DNA of 64,000 nucleotides from NCBI RefSeq assembly GCF_028389875.1, contig NC_084663.1, positions 166,615,801 through 166,679,800 of the forward strand, in the 5' to 3' direction. Source of the DNA: Rhea pennata. Taxonomy: Eukaryota > Chordata > Aves > Rheiformes > Rheidae. Under the pieces are notes generated by a model. The model saw nothing but the letters and a program-made list of their open reading frames with translations. It ran no database searches and was not told the origin of the DNA. Below, piece by piece: positions 13,196-24,905 of this stretch; the first letter of the stretch is position 1, and every line of letters starts with the position of its first letter. Both the position numbers and the translations under genes were made by a program.

Positions 13196-15120
13196 CAATT
13201 ATTCCATGTCTTTCCTCAAGAGCAGTGTGAGTTTTGTGAGTTCTGTTACGAAAACATCATAACCCCAGAGAAGTTCTCCACATGTGTTGACAAAGCCCTT
13301 CTATATGTGGCATTGTACCAGAGATGCTGTACAGCATTTGAAAGTTTGTCTCCTTTTTGTTGGGACTGTTTATGTATTTTACATGAAACAATTATACGAT
13401 AAAATTTGCAAGAAAAGCTAAGAAAGCTGGAACCAGAACCCACCAGTGTATTTCAGTGACAGGATATGTTACCACTCTAGAATGTGTTCCTAGTTTGTAC
13501 CTTCTTAGTTTGCAGAAAAGAGAAAATCTAGATTTTTGATAAGCCATATGCATAGCTACATCAGGATCCTAAGTTGAACTGAAGTTTGTTCCTGCAGCTT
13601 TGAACTAAAGCCTTTGGAGAGCCACCCTTTTCCTAAGTATTTCTGACTGGCTACCTCTAACCAGCTGTATATTGCCTCTTTTATTGCCTCAATTAAACAA
13701 TTAAATTGTTCCATTTAACCATGTCAATCAGATATACTTTTTTGCTTCTTACATACTTTCTTTATACTGAATAGAGAAACCAAGTATCTCTATCATGATT
13801 CTTTATTCTAAAGATGGACAAAATACATTAAGGACTTCAAAATTATTTTAGATGCTAAGTAACCAGATAATTAAGACACATCTGTGTGTATATATAAATA
13901 TATATACACACGATCTAGCTTATGCAAACCTAGAAAAAATTCCCAGTATATTTTTCCTTGCTCATCTTGAAAAATAATTGTGTTTAAAGGTCAACTCAAT
14001 ATCTTGTTGCCTGGAAAGCTTTTTTTCTATTTTTTGACATACATTTTAGAGAGGGAAATCTAAAGACTAGCAATAGAGTCCCTGATAAATGACAGTAAGT
14101 ATTTAATAATCTACATTACTACCTTTAACTTTTTTTTATTTAGTGAGATATTTTTTCATGAGTTCAAAGAATTAAGATCTTTACTGTAATTTTATCTATT
14201 AATCTTAGAAATCTCAATGGTATGTTGAAAAATCACAAAGTTTCTTGATTTTCTTTTTCTTTTAACCTTTTGCATTTATTTAGTTATTGAGTTATTGAAC
14301 TTCAGGATTTATGAACTTGAGAAGGGAAATTAATTTCCATAAATTGCATTGATCTTAAAAATTGAAGCATGAGAGTATGACCAAAACAGCAAACACTCCA
14401 CTAATGTAAATATAATTAATGCTGATTTGCCATTTTTGCAATGTGACTTTCATAACAAAATCTTGTAACTTATTGGGAATGAAAGTAATTGTGCATTGGT
14501 GTTTAAATATGTTTAGTATCATTTAATATTTTTTTACAGTGAATTAATAATTTTGTTTTATTTACTATGCCAGCTATGAGAGCTAATAAAGAATCAACAC
14601 TTTACAAATATTATCAATGAAATAGTGCATTTGGTCTTAAACGATTTTCAGACTCTCTGAAACAACATACTTGTTTTTTGCTCCTAGTATACATTTTCAA
14701 GTAATAATTCAGTTTGTGAAGAGGAAGATTATAGAAATATGGAATAATATAATAAGACTGAAAGACTTTACCCCTCCCTCCTCATCCAGCAAACTCTATG
14801 CAATATAACCCTACTGGATTGGCAATAAATCTTTGCTGAAGTTTAACAAATCACTATCATTGTCATAAAGCTTTTGTTCAGCATGAAGTGCAGCAAAGAC
14901 CTTCTGGGCTTACACAAAATAAACAGTAATATGACTTCTTTTTCTCTTAGAAAGGATGAGGAAGGCAGCCTCCAAAAGTTTGTGTAAGAAATATATGTAA
15001 TGAAATATCACCCCTAAAATCACCTCACCTCCCCTGAAAGGTAAGCACATAAAATAGGTGCCTGTTTGCCTGAACTTTCAGCCCCATGTCAGGGATTGAT
15101 TATACTTTGTAAATAGTGCA
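13196..15120. other. Intergenic, nothing recognised
   Basis: AT-rich. Contains an alternating TATA/ATAC stretch near 13885-13910. The stretch around 14400-14580, with several TAAT/ATTA cores, looks like non-coding sequence that could be conserved, but this cannot be judged from one genome. Confidence 0.5.
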
Positions 15121-17250
15121 TTATTTTGTTTCATGTTCAAGAATTTACATAATCATTAAAAATATAGCAGGCTATAGCCTGCTGTACAGACTTGGAGGAA
15201 ACATCAGTGAATCTATGCAGGTGGCTATTTACTGGCTATTGTTTACAAGTTAAAACTCTTGAGGAATTGGGGCAATTTGAAGAAAATAGGACTTTTTTTG
15301 TGAATCTACTGATGGCCTAAAAAAAAATCAGTGATAAATGATTATTTCTGAAACACACATTGGAATTTAGAAACTTTGGCACATCTTGCAGAGAGATATT
15401 TATGATGGATCAATTATTCTAACTCTTGCCTATAGGAGCAAATGGCCAAGCTTAATAGCTAGCTACACATCTGCATTATAAGCAGGTATGCTCCATCACA
15501 CATTGAAGAGTCATAGCCTCCAGCTGTCATTAGGAACACGAATGAGGTGCACATTGTTTCAGGCCTGCACTCAAAATTTCCTTTCCATAGAAATACAGAA
15601 TGGTAAAGAGAGGTATACCTGAGTCTTGTTGTGGCCCACAATAGGGAGCAGAGAAGCAGTCCTTGATTCTACATAAAAATGTAAAGCTTTTCTTTCTCTG
15701 CCTACTACAGGCTGAATCTAAACAGCTAGCTTTGAGTAGGTGACCTACTTTTAGCCAATGTATGTTTGATGAGTGCAGAATTTATTTAATTTAACTTTAG
15801 ACACAGTATGCTGTGAAAGTCTGAATCTAAAAGTTGTTCATTCTAATATTCTGTTTATCATCAATAGAAAAAGAGGAATTGTAAGTTCTTCTCATTTGTG
15901 CCTAACTAGTCCTGGATTTGAATGCAATTAATCACATTCCAGGTGTGCCTGGAATTTATTGACTGTGGCATGAGCAGAGAATGACTAACTCATGCATAGA
16001 TTGTTGTATGTAGACAAATTAATACAGTCTTATGTGACAAACACTATCGCCAAATGCTTGCAAATATGATATAAAACATCTACGTAAAGCAAATATGTTT
16101 TTCCGCTTTATAGAGATTAAAATGATGGCTTGAAAATAGTTTTAATTTCCAGATAGGTCTTTGTTTGCTAAGACTCACTAACAATTCAAAAAATAGTAAA
16201 TTAATGTGATCATTTGTTTATTTTTTTTGCATTTTGATGCCATCTGCAGCATCTAGAAGCCTAGTAAGTGTAGCATGATGGAAATATAAACTATAAATGT
16301 TTTGTTCAAAATCTATTACAATTTACCTATCATTAATATGCAAGCCTATCAGTAAATACAGCTGCTTATGGTACAATATATTGTAACAGAACATTACACA
16401 GAAGCACTTTTGTGTTTGGTTTAAGATAAAGGATAAAAATATTTTATTTGATTTTTTTGAATAATTTATTCTGATCTAATGCATATATATCAGTCTCTTA
16501 AGGACATCTGGGCTATTGTACTCTGTCTTCCAAAAATGCCTTGAAGTTTTAACAAACACAAGCATGAAAGACATTAGTTTAACACTGCATCCAAAATGTA
16601 TTTTTTTTATAACTTGTCATACCGTGACATTCCCTTAGACTCTAGTAAGTAGAGAACTGCAACTGCCTTGGAAATAAAAATTGGTCTGAATTTCCTAGCA
16701 CTTATTGTAATGAAGGCAAAAGATAGAAAATTGGAGCAATAATCACAGAACACCAGATAAGAAATGTATGTATGAATTTTCATCATTAGTTTGCAAAATT
16801 CAGTAGTACTGACATTAAAGATTTCAAGATGTATAGAACAAATGCTGAAGCTAGTTGTAGTACACAGCTGACATTTCTGTGATGTTCTATATTTAGTGTT
16901 AGTGCAGTTATAAAGGTAAGAGTATTAGTTAAATAATTTTGTAAATGAATATAATTCATCCAATGTGTATTTTACTGCAGCTCATGAAGTTGTTATGGTA
17001 TGCAGACATGTTGAAAGAAGCATTTACAGTCAGTCAAAAAAGCATAAAGGAGTGGAACAAAAAAATTACAGAGCCAGAAGAAGAAGGAAGGGGGCAAAAT
17101 GGATATTTTGGTTTATACTACTGTAAGTGAGAGTGACATTCTGCTAATTTTATAAAAGTTTTCATATTTTATTTAATTTTTTATCTTTTTAAAAAGCTAG
17201 GGTTTAGCACGGCATACAACTACAGTAATGAATTAGGAAGCTATTTTACA
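15121..17250. other. Intergenic, with perfect palindromes
   Basis: Contains the 18-bp perfect palindrome AGCAGGCTATAGCCTGCT (15166-15183) and the 14-bp palindrome TACAATATATTGTA (16372-16385). The stretch 15880-16120 has dense homeobox-type cores (AATTAATCACATTCC) and few simple repeats. No gene seen. Confidence 0.5.
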
Positions 17251-20200
17251 CTGTTAAATATAAATAAATAAATAAATATATATATATATATATCTCAAAG
17301 ATACATATCAAAGATACATATCTGGCCTGGTATGAGACAGCGTTTCTTTCTGTTCTCTTGTATGTATCTTTATAAAACAGAAAAAAAATATTTATAGGCT
17401 TTAGTAGTGATGTTCACTTTAGAGAAAAATAGTACAATACAATAGCTGCAGAAGCAATCATAAAATTTTATGACTGGGACAGAAGTGTTAGGAAGCAGAG
17501 AGGAAGAGGAGAAGGACAGAGAGCAGTAAGGGATTATTTGGACTTGGAAGAAACTTTCTGGAAAAAAGCAATTAGATACTGTAGGTGAAGCTATCAACAG
17601 CAGGTCTACTTAGGATAATGACTTGAGGAGACATTCAGTGAATAGCAAAGAAGAGAACCCCCATAGAGATGAGGTGACCAAGAAGATAATTCTGTATCTA
17701 GAGATGTCATAAAATCTGAAAAGTGCAGTGAGATCTCCCAAGTTTGTACAGAATGTCTTTCTCATACTCTACTCTCCCAGGCAGATACCATAAGGTTACT
17801 TTGCCCTTTCAAAATAACCTGTCAATTGGAAGCATTAAATCCAATGACAATCATACTAAAAGTACTGTCAAAGCAGTTAACAGTTACTAAAAAATTAAGA
17901 TAGTATGGAAAGGTGTAAGTAAGTAACCTCTGTAATATGTGGTATGGAACAGTGCAGCAATTACATAGTAGGGAGGAGCTCTCAGGTCAGAGGGAAATAT
18001 CAGTTCTTTCACCATATAATTAGTAAGACCTGGAGTATATTACCGTCTTTGAAATAGATTGAGTGGTTGTACCAAAGTAGCTAGAACATGTGACCCTGAA
18101 AAAGGCTAGATTACAGTCACAAGGACTGTTAAAGGATGATTTTAATGACTACAATGGATTTTTTTTTCTTCAACCTACTCTTTTCTTTATACTCGACCCG
18201 AGCTTCTAATTCTAGAAGAGGAGGTTGCCTACTCATCCAAACTCAATAGACAAGGCAAGCAAAAATAAACCCATTCAGACCACAGAAGACCTATGTTGTA
18301 CTGATCAATCTCTCCTATATCTCTTGCTGCCATTGAAAAGACCTTTCATCAGGACTATGCGTTTGGTTTGGCTCTGGAAAACTGCCAGAAAAAGTCAGAT
18401 GGTGCCACTGTACTTGAAACAACAAAGGGAATATACAACAGTAGAAACTATTGAAAACCATTTTGAACATTCTCTTGGTAAATGAAGCTACAAATGTTCC
18501 TTTCTGATCAACGACTTCAGGGGCTTCTAGCATGAAGAAGAACAGTAAATTTAGATCACTTCTAATGGACATAAAACTGTGCCAAAATCCCAGCATAGGT
18601 TGGTAGAAGAGGGAGATTGATTGACCTTTACAGCAGCAAGGCATTAGGGAGAACAAAGAAACAACAAACATTGTTCTATATTTGCTGTCCTTGACATACT
18701 CCAAATCCCTATTGTTTTGATTATATGAGCTCTTGCTAACATGGGAGTGCATCAATTCATGACTATTCCTACTGTTGCAAAAATAGTTCTAGTCAATAGC
18801 TGTCAGAAAAACAAGCTAGTATTTTTTACAGGAAGCAGAAAAAGTTGAGGATAAGATATATCTTCAATGACATTTTCCTCCTTTTCATACACATGCACAC
18901 ACACATATATATATACCAACCTTTCTGATAATGATTTATTTTACTGCCACTCCTTCTCATTTGTTACTGCCAGAAAGCGCAACTTCATTGTGCAAGGAGA
19001 CTTCCAGAAAGAAGAAAAGAAAGGATAGTAAGATATATCTGAGTGTTTGTACAGAGAAGGAAAAAAAAAAATGCTGTAATAGCTTTTAGTCAGAGACTCC
19101 TGCTTTTTAGGTAAAGAAAATAAAGATGAAACATTGAGCTCTGTAATATTCCAAGGAATTTTTTTTCAATATTTGTTTCTTGAGAAGTTAGGTCAGTCTT
19201 TCCATACCTTTTTCTAAATGAAAAAGGTCTTTATTCCACCCCTCAACATTACTGATCTCCTGAGACTAGTGCATTATTGATGAAGAAGTTGCAGACCTGC
19301 ATGCAGCTTTGTCCTACTCTTCAGAATGATTTCAAGGCAACATCTCTTTTGAGTCTAGCTATTTCAGCTCTGCCAGTTCTTTCCATAAATCCTCAGATGT
19401 CTGGAGACTGCTTCCTATAATATGGAAAAAAGGAAACCGAAACTTTACTCTTACACAGAAATTGAAGTGTTTTCTCAGATACAGGTCTCAGAAATGTAAT
19501 CAAGCTCACAGTTAATGAGAAACTATCAGTTCCTGCATAAGGTTCACCTTTGGGTGAACCCATGAATACATGATGTTACTATAAACTACTTACTGTATCA
19601 AAAATATCTGTAAGGATCTCTGATGTATCTTTTGTTTATTCAGGAAAAAAGTCATAGCTTGTTTTTCTCTTTATCATCAAGTTAGTGTAGACACTCTTCA
19701 TTCTTGTATTTTTGTATATGACCATGATCTCCAGGAACAGTCAAAGAATCAATCCACAAGAAAGATTAACTTTCTCAGATAACAATCCATGTGTAGTGAA
19801 CCAACTTCCACAACAGTGACCATTCATCTAACTACACTCCAAGGACACTTTAATGCTTTGAAGTTTTCCATGTATTTTTAACATCAAATCAACATCGCAG
19901 ACTGCCTGGGAGGAAGACACAGAACAGCCATCCCCATGTATTACGCAAAGTGCCTAAGCATCACAGTGATAATAAAAAGCCATAAATATCTGCAGTAGAT
20001 AGGCAAATGGGAAAAGAAAAACTGAAAAAAATTTGCATTTTCCATTTAAGTGACTCTTTATTCTGGTAGTAATCTTGTTTCTAAGTGGGTATTTTGGCCA
20101 TTTTCACTGAGTAATAGCAGAGTAATACTTTTTGGCAAGGTGGAAGTTTCAAGGGATCTAACTAGAAATAGTATACTGGTCCCTGGAGAGCCCACCACTT

Positions 20201-21551
20201 GATATTCTTGGGAATGTCTGAATTAAATACCTGATGAGGAATGTCCTTGTATTTTCAGTTCTATCAGTAGGCTTCTCTTGTTGTGACTACATAAATTCAT
20301 TTTTTTTTTTAATTTCACTCTGTAAATGCCCACATTCTTCCTTATAATTTTTCTGTACCTGGTTCTGTGGAGAGGCAGGAAGCAGCCTGCCAGGAAGGTA
20401 ACCAATTCACATTTTTTCATAAAAGAGCTGAAAGATAACAGGAAATTATTACAGTGTATTTATTAAATGTCTGGCATAATAAAGTGCAGATATAATCAAA
20501 GAACTCTACTACCTGTAGTAAAGATTCAAATCAAGTAGACTCAAATTTGTACTTTAAAATAAACTATTTAAAAAAGAATGATTTAATCTATCAGATCATC
20601 TAAAATTACAAATTTACAAATATCTATCTATATATGAAACATACAGTAACAATGAATTTTCTTTGAAGACTGTTACTGAAATAAGAGATAGGAAAGCAGG
20701 AAATTAATTCTTACTGTATTTACCAACTATTCTCTCTCACATTTTATATACGATTGTGTGAATTCTTACCTGAATTACTGTCACCTGTACTCTCTTGAGC
20801 ACATTGTCAGAATGTAATGTATTAACAGTTCTGATAAATGTTCTAGGAAGATTGACAGAAAATGTACGAACACTGCTGTTGAGGAAAAAACTTTTTTGAT
20901 AGATCATCTAAAAAGTCCTATTCTCTAACTCCATCTACTGGAGGATGCTTAACTCAACAAACTCTGATTTTTTTTTTTTTTTTTTTTTATTTATTTACTC
21001 TAAGTTTATTTTTTTCCTATCACTCTTTTTCAAATAAAAGCTAAACCTAGTTTCAAAAAAAAAGACCTACAGCTATCTTTACTGAAAATAACATTTTAAG
21101 CATAATCACATTACCTAAATCATCTCTATTTAGACATAAATATTTTTAGAAATACCTAAACTTGTGCAAAACAAGGTAACCACTAAAAAAACTCTATCAT
21201 TAGCTTAGGCAACTAAGATTCCCTAGATACTTTCGTTTGCATTGGTGAAGTTCCTTTGGCTCCTAAACTTCTGCAGCTATGGATATGCATGTCTATATTA
21301 GTAGTAATTCAGGGAAAAGTGCAGCAAAACAATGACTGCTGAGAACTCAATATCCACATTATGCACATTTTGGGATATTTTATTCTGACCTGGCTGTAAC
21401 CTGGCTCTATGTACTGAGAGTCCATTAGCAACTGAAACTCCTTAACTCTGTTCTTGTTAGCACTTCTGCTAACATTTCATCTGAAAGGAGATGAGACCAC
21501 TTCATGACCTGAAGCTCAGCACAATAAGTGAGGACAATTAACAATTCCCTT
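17251..21551. other. Intergenic, simple repeats and small duplications
   Basis: Holds AAAT/AT repeats (about 17260-17294), a 13-bp perfect tandem duplication TCAAAGATACATA (17295-17307, 17308-17320), a hairpin at 19541-19560 and a T run of 21 (20968-20988). The minus-strand frame at 18315-18755 (146 codons) is one of the longest in the window, but it has no domain, family resemblance or gene context that I can see. Confidence 0.5.
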
Positions 21552-21722
21552 AAAAAAAAAAAAAAAAAAAAAGGAAAAGGAAAAGGAAAAAGAAAAGGAA
21601 AAAGAAAAAGAAAAAGAAAGGAAAAGGAAAAGGAAAAGGAAAAGGAAAAGGAAAAGGAAAAGGAAAAGGAAAAGGAAAAGGAAAAGGAAAAGGAAAAGGA
21701 AAAGGAAAAGGAAAAGGAAAGA
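21552..21722. repeat. 171-base polypurine tract: A run followed by GGAAAA hexamers
   Basis: An A run (21552-21572) is followed by about 24 units of GGAAAA and variants (AAAAAG, AAAG), with no pyrimidine on the plus strand. The regular hexamers are at the 3' side and degenerate units sit near 21590-21620. The open frames on the two strands (Lys/Glu/Gly-rich and Phe/Leu/Ser-rich) are pure consequences of the repeat. Confidence 0.95.
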
Positions 21723-24599
21723 TCTGAAGTAACAGGCTATTGTAAATGAATTAGTGTGGAGAGGTACCACTACGCTGACAAAGCTGAGCAGCTCGCAACC
21801 TCTCTCGTTTTGTGTCATTAGAAATTCAGGGTCTATGTTTCCTAAGGGGCCCAATCAGGCAAGCATGCTTGCAGCTTGCCTAACACAAGCCGACAGCATC
21901 ACATTCAGCATAAAACACAGCAGTCACAGCCATTTTCATTTAATATCATTGGAAAAACAGGAGCTGTACATTCATAAGCAGTTTGGATGTAAACTGGGAA
22001 GCCTGTACTACATATCTTCCTAAATTTCAGAGTATAAACTTGCACCCTCTGTTCTCCAAGCAGCGTGCCCTAACTGATGGAGGCACAAGTTGTTTGGATG
22101 GGACAGAGGTGGCATGTGGATTATTACAGAACATTCTACTGGAATTGAATCTATTTTGCAGAAAGGAAAACTAGATTTATTAGTCCAAAACCAGAGAATT
22201 AGAACAAATCAGTGAATGAAAAATAGGAAGAAGAGAGAACTTAAGAATTGTACTAGCTGTCCAAAATAAGTACGAATTTTACTTTAAAGAGCTAATGAAT
22301 AAGCTACTTATACAATATTGGGAATATAGATTGGAACTCAATATTTCACTGTTATCAGAAGAACTTTCTTCATTTGATTGCAAAGTTAGTCTCTCAATCC
22401 ATTAGCTATTCAATTTACATGACACACTTGTAGAGTTAGAATATATGATAAAATATCTCAGTCTTTGCCTGTAAATCCCTCCGGAATGATCTCTCTCCTA
22501 GAAAATGAAAAAAGTGTTTTCAGCCACCAAAGGCTAAATAATTGAATCCAGAACATCTAAAGACACATCTAATCATGACCCTATAATGTGAAAGGAGAAA
22601 TGATGTCTCTTCTTTGTCCTGATTTCTGTGTTTGGTATTCTCTGTCAGTATTCATTAGATATTCTAAATACATGCCTTCCAGATTAGACTGTTTAGCAGA
22701 ATCAGATGCAGGGAAGCACAGCTTGTGAATCCTTGAATCCTTACCAGACTTAGGTATTGAGGCACTCAGTTTAGATAACATATTATCTTTAAACATGCTA
22801 ATAAGAATATTTCGAATAATATCACAATTTAAGACTGTACTTTTCTGGCAGCTAAAGAACCTTGCAGTAGATACTCAGGATCTCATACAATTCTTTAGTA
22901 AACTCATTTTCTCAGGCTCTTACATAACATGCATAAATCCTGATAGGAAGAATGTCTTCACCTATGATCTTTATCGTCATCAACAACTCTTCATCTCATC
23001 AAATTGGAGGTGTAACACTAAAGCTATTTCTTTAATAAAATTAAAACAAGTTATTTTAGTACTTTTTTCTAGTTCAAACTTCTCAGCCTCTCATTAATAC
23101 TGTTTATAACAGAAGAACACGATTCAGATTCAGAAGAATTCTGAATCTTTATTGCATGTAACAGAAATAACATGAAAGGCCAGACTTTCAAGTTCACAAA
23201 ATAATCTTTAACCTTTACTAAAACCAAGAAAATAAAACTCTATTCTTTGAGAAAAACAATTCTCAGTAATTTCAATATGATCACTTCATTACATAACGTA
23301 GAAAACAGCTTTCATTTTAAATAATTAACCAATAACTACTTAACAGCTATTATTACTGCTTAAGTTTTACACTTTTACTTACAAACTCTATTCCAAACAA
23401 CTACAAGAAATCATGGAATATATAACTGTAAAATTATAGAAGAAAGAGCAATCATGTTACCTAAGACATGCACTAGTGACTCAAAGGGTACTGTAATTTA
23501 CAGAGCTTTATAGGATTGTCAACATTTAAAAGAACTTAGAACTAATTAACAAGTCGATGAGAGAAGCTAGGACATGTAAAAGTATCAATACAATGCGTGT
23601 ATTACTTCAAGTCTCTCTCTCTCTCTCTCTTTTTTTTTTTTTTTTTTTTTTCTGTTCAGGATGTACTATCCTACTGTGGCGCACACTAGTGCATGTCCTA
23701 GAGGCCTGGTTTTCCAAAATATTTAGATCAAGTACCAGATCTTAGCAATGCAAGACTCTCAACTGACTTTAATCTTGAAATCCTTTTCTATAAAAGAAGA
23801 CGAAAGAGTTGGCGTGCAATAGCATCTCTCTCCCATATCATTTGAGGATATCACCAGAATATCCACATGGATCTTATTAGTGTTCTGGGCTAGCGGAAGT
23901 AGAGATATCACTACTTATCACTACTTCCATGTGAGTGCTTTTTTTGTTACTATTGTTATGACTACTCTCATTATAGAAACACTCAAGCAACCAGAGTATG
24001 CTAGAGCTAGTGTATACTATCCACAATTTTTGATCTATTCTTAGTAGAAAAATGAGCTTTCACAAGATCTATTTGAAGTCCAGAAACACCATTCTACCAA
24101 AGACAGTAGTTCAGAGGTGTCAAGTGCACCTGCAACAGGCACTAACAGCCATAACAGCTCAGTCATATCCTGTTGTAAGCAGATGTTATTTTCCTATATT
24201 CGCAAGTACTACAATTTCTTCATAAATCTCTGTGGTTATTTATTGATTCTTTTTCTCTAAACCTATAGACATTTTCATCAAGTGTGCAAATACTTTGATG
24301 TTGAAGAAAACACCATAAAAACAATAAAACAGCAAGAACAATGCAACTCCACATCTTTAATTTTACCCTAAAAGCTATTTAGGAGACAACATTAATCTTT
24401 TTCTCCTTGGCAGCATAACAAATATTTTTTTGTGATTCATGACATTTTGGGTGGCAAGATGCTTTAGAACTATTTTTGAAGATCTGATTAATCTAATCAG
24501 AAATCTCACTCTTGAAATAAGTGTTTGAGGAAGTTCAGATTAAACTTGTGTTGCTGTTTGAATGCACTGTGTGTGGGCTTCCTTCCCTCTCTTTCTTTT
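21723..24599. other. Intergenic, CT/T tract
   Basis: A CT repeat runs into a T run of about 22 (23612-23651). A short direct duplication, TATCACTACT, occurs twice near 23905-23927. Otherwise unrecognised AT-rich sequence; short frames at 21754-22174 have no recognisable domain. Confidence 0.5.
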
Positions 24600-24604
24600 T
24601 TATT

Positions 24605-24905
24605 GGTCTATTTAAATGGAAACACTGAGAAGACAAGGTCATAATTAAATAATTCAGGTTGCACAGCATTAATGGTGGTAACTGATGCTTGGAATATGCA
24701 GAGGTAGAATACACCACTCTGGAAAAAGGTTGTTAGATATTTGTTACCCTGATATCCCCGAACCACAAAGGGTCCAGAAACTTTGCGGGGAAGCCATCGG
24801 GTTGTCCCAGGCACTGCAGAGCACCCACCAATGATGAGGTTTGCGGGTGGGAGTTTAAGGTGAATTAATAGGTTGCAATATGGGGTACTGCACATGCACT
24901 ACAGA
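24605..24905 (-). repeat. Unclassified GC-richer block, possible old LTR fragment
   Basis: A compositional island within AT-rich DNA. On the minus strand it reads CTGCAGTGCCTGGGACAACC, then CCCTTTGTGGTTCGGGGATA, and a 95-codon frame (24608-24895) spans it. The wording resembles LTR-type repeat sequence rather than an exon, but no ends or terminal repeats can be shown and the family is unknown. Confidence 0.3.

Noticed and set aside
18315..18755. 146-codon minus-strand open frame with a cysteine cluster
   Set aside because: No recognisable family and an overlapping frame on the other strand; nothing supports expression.
21516..21854. Phe/Leu/Ser-repeat protein on the minus strand (and Lys/Glu/Gly repeat on the plus strand)
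   Set aside because: Entirely produced by the GGAAAA repeat.
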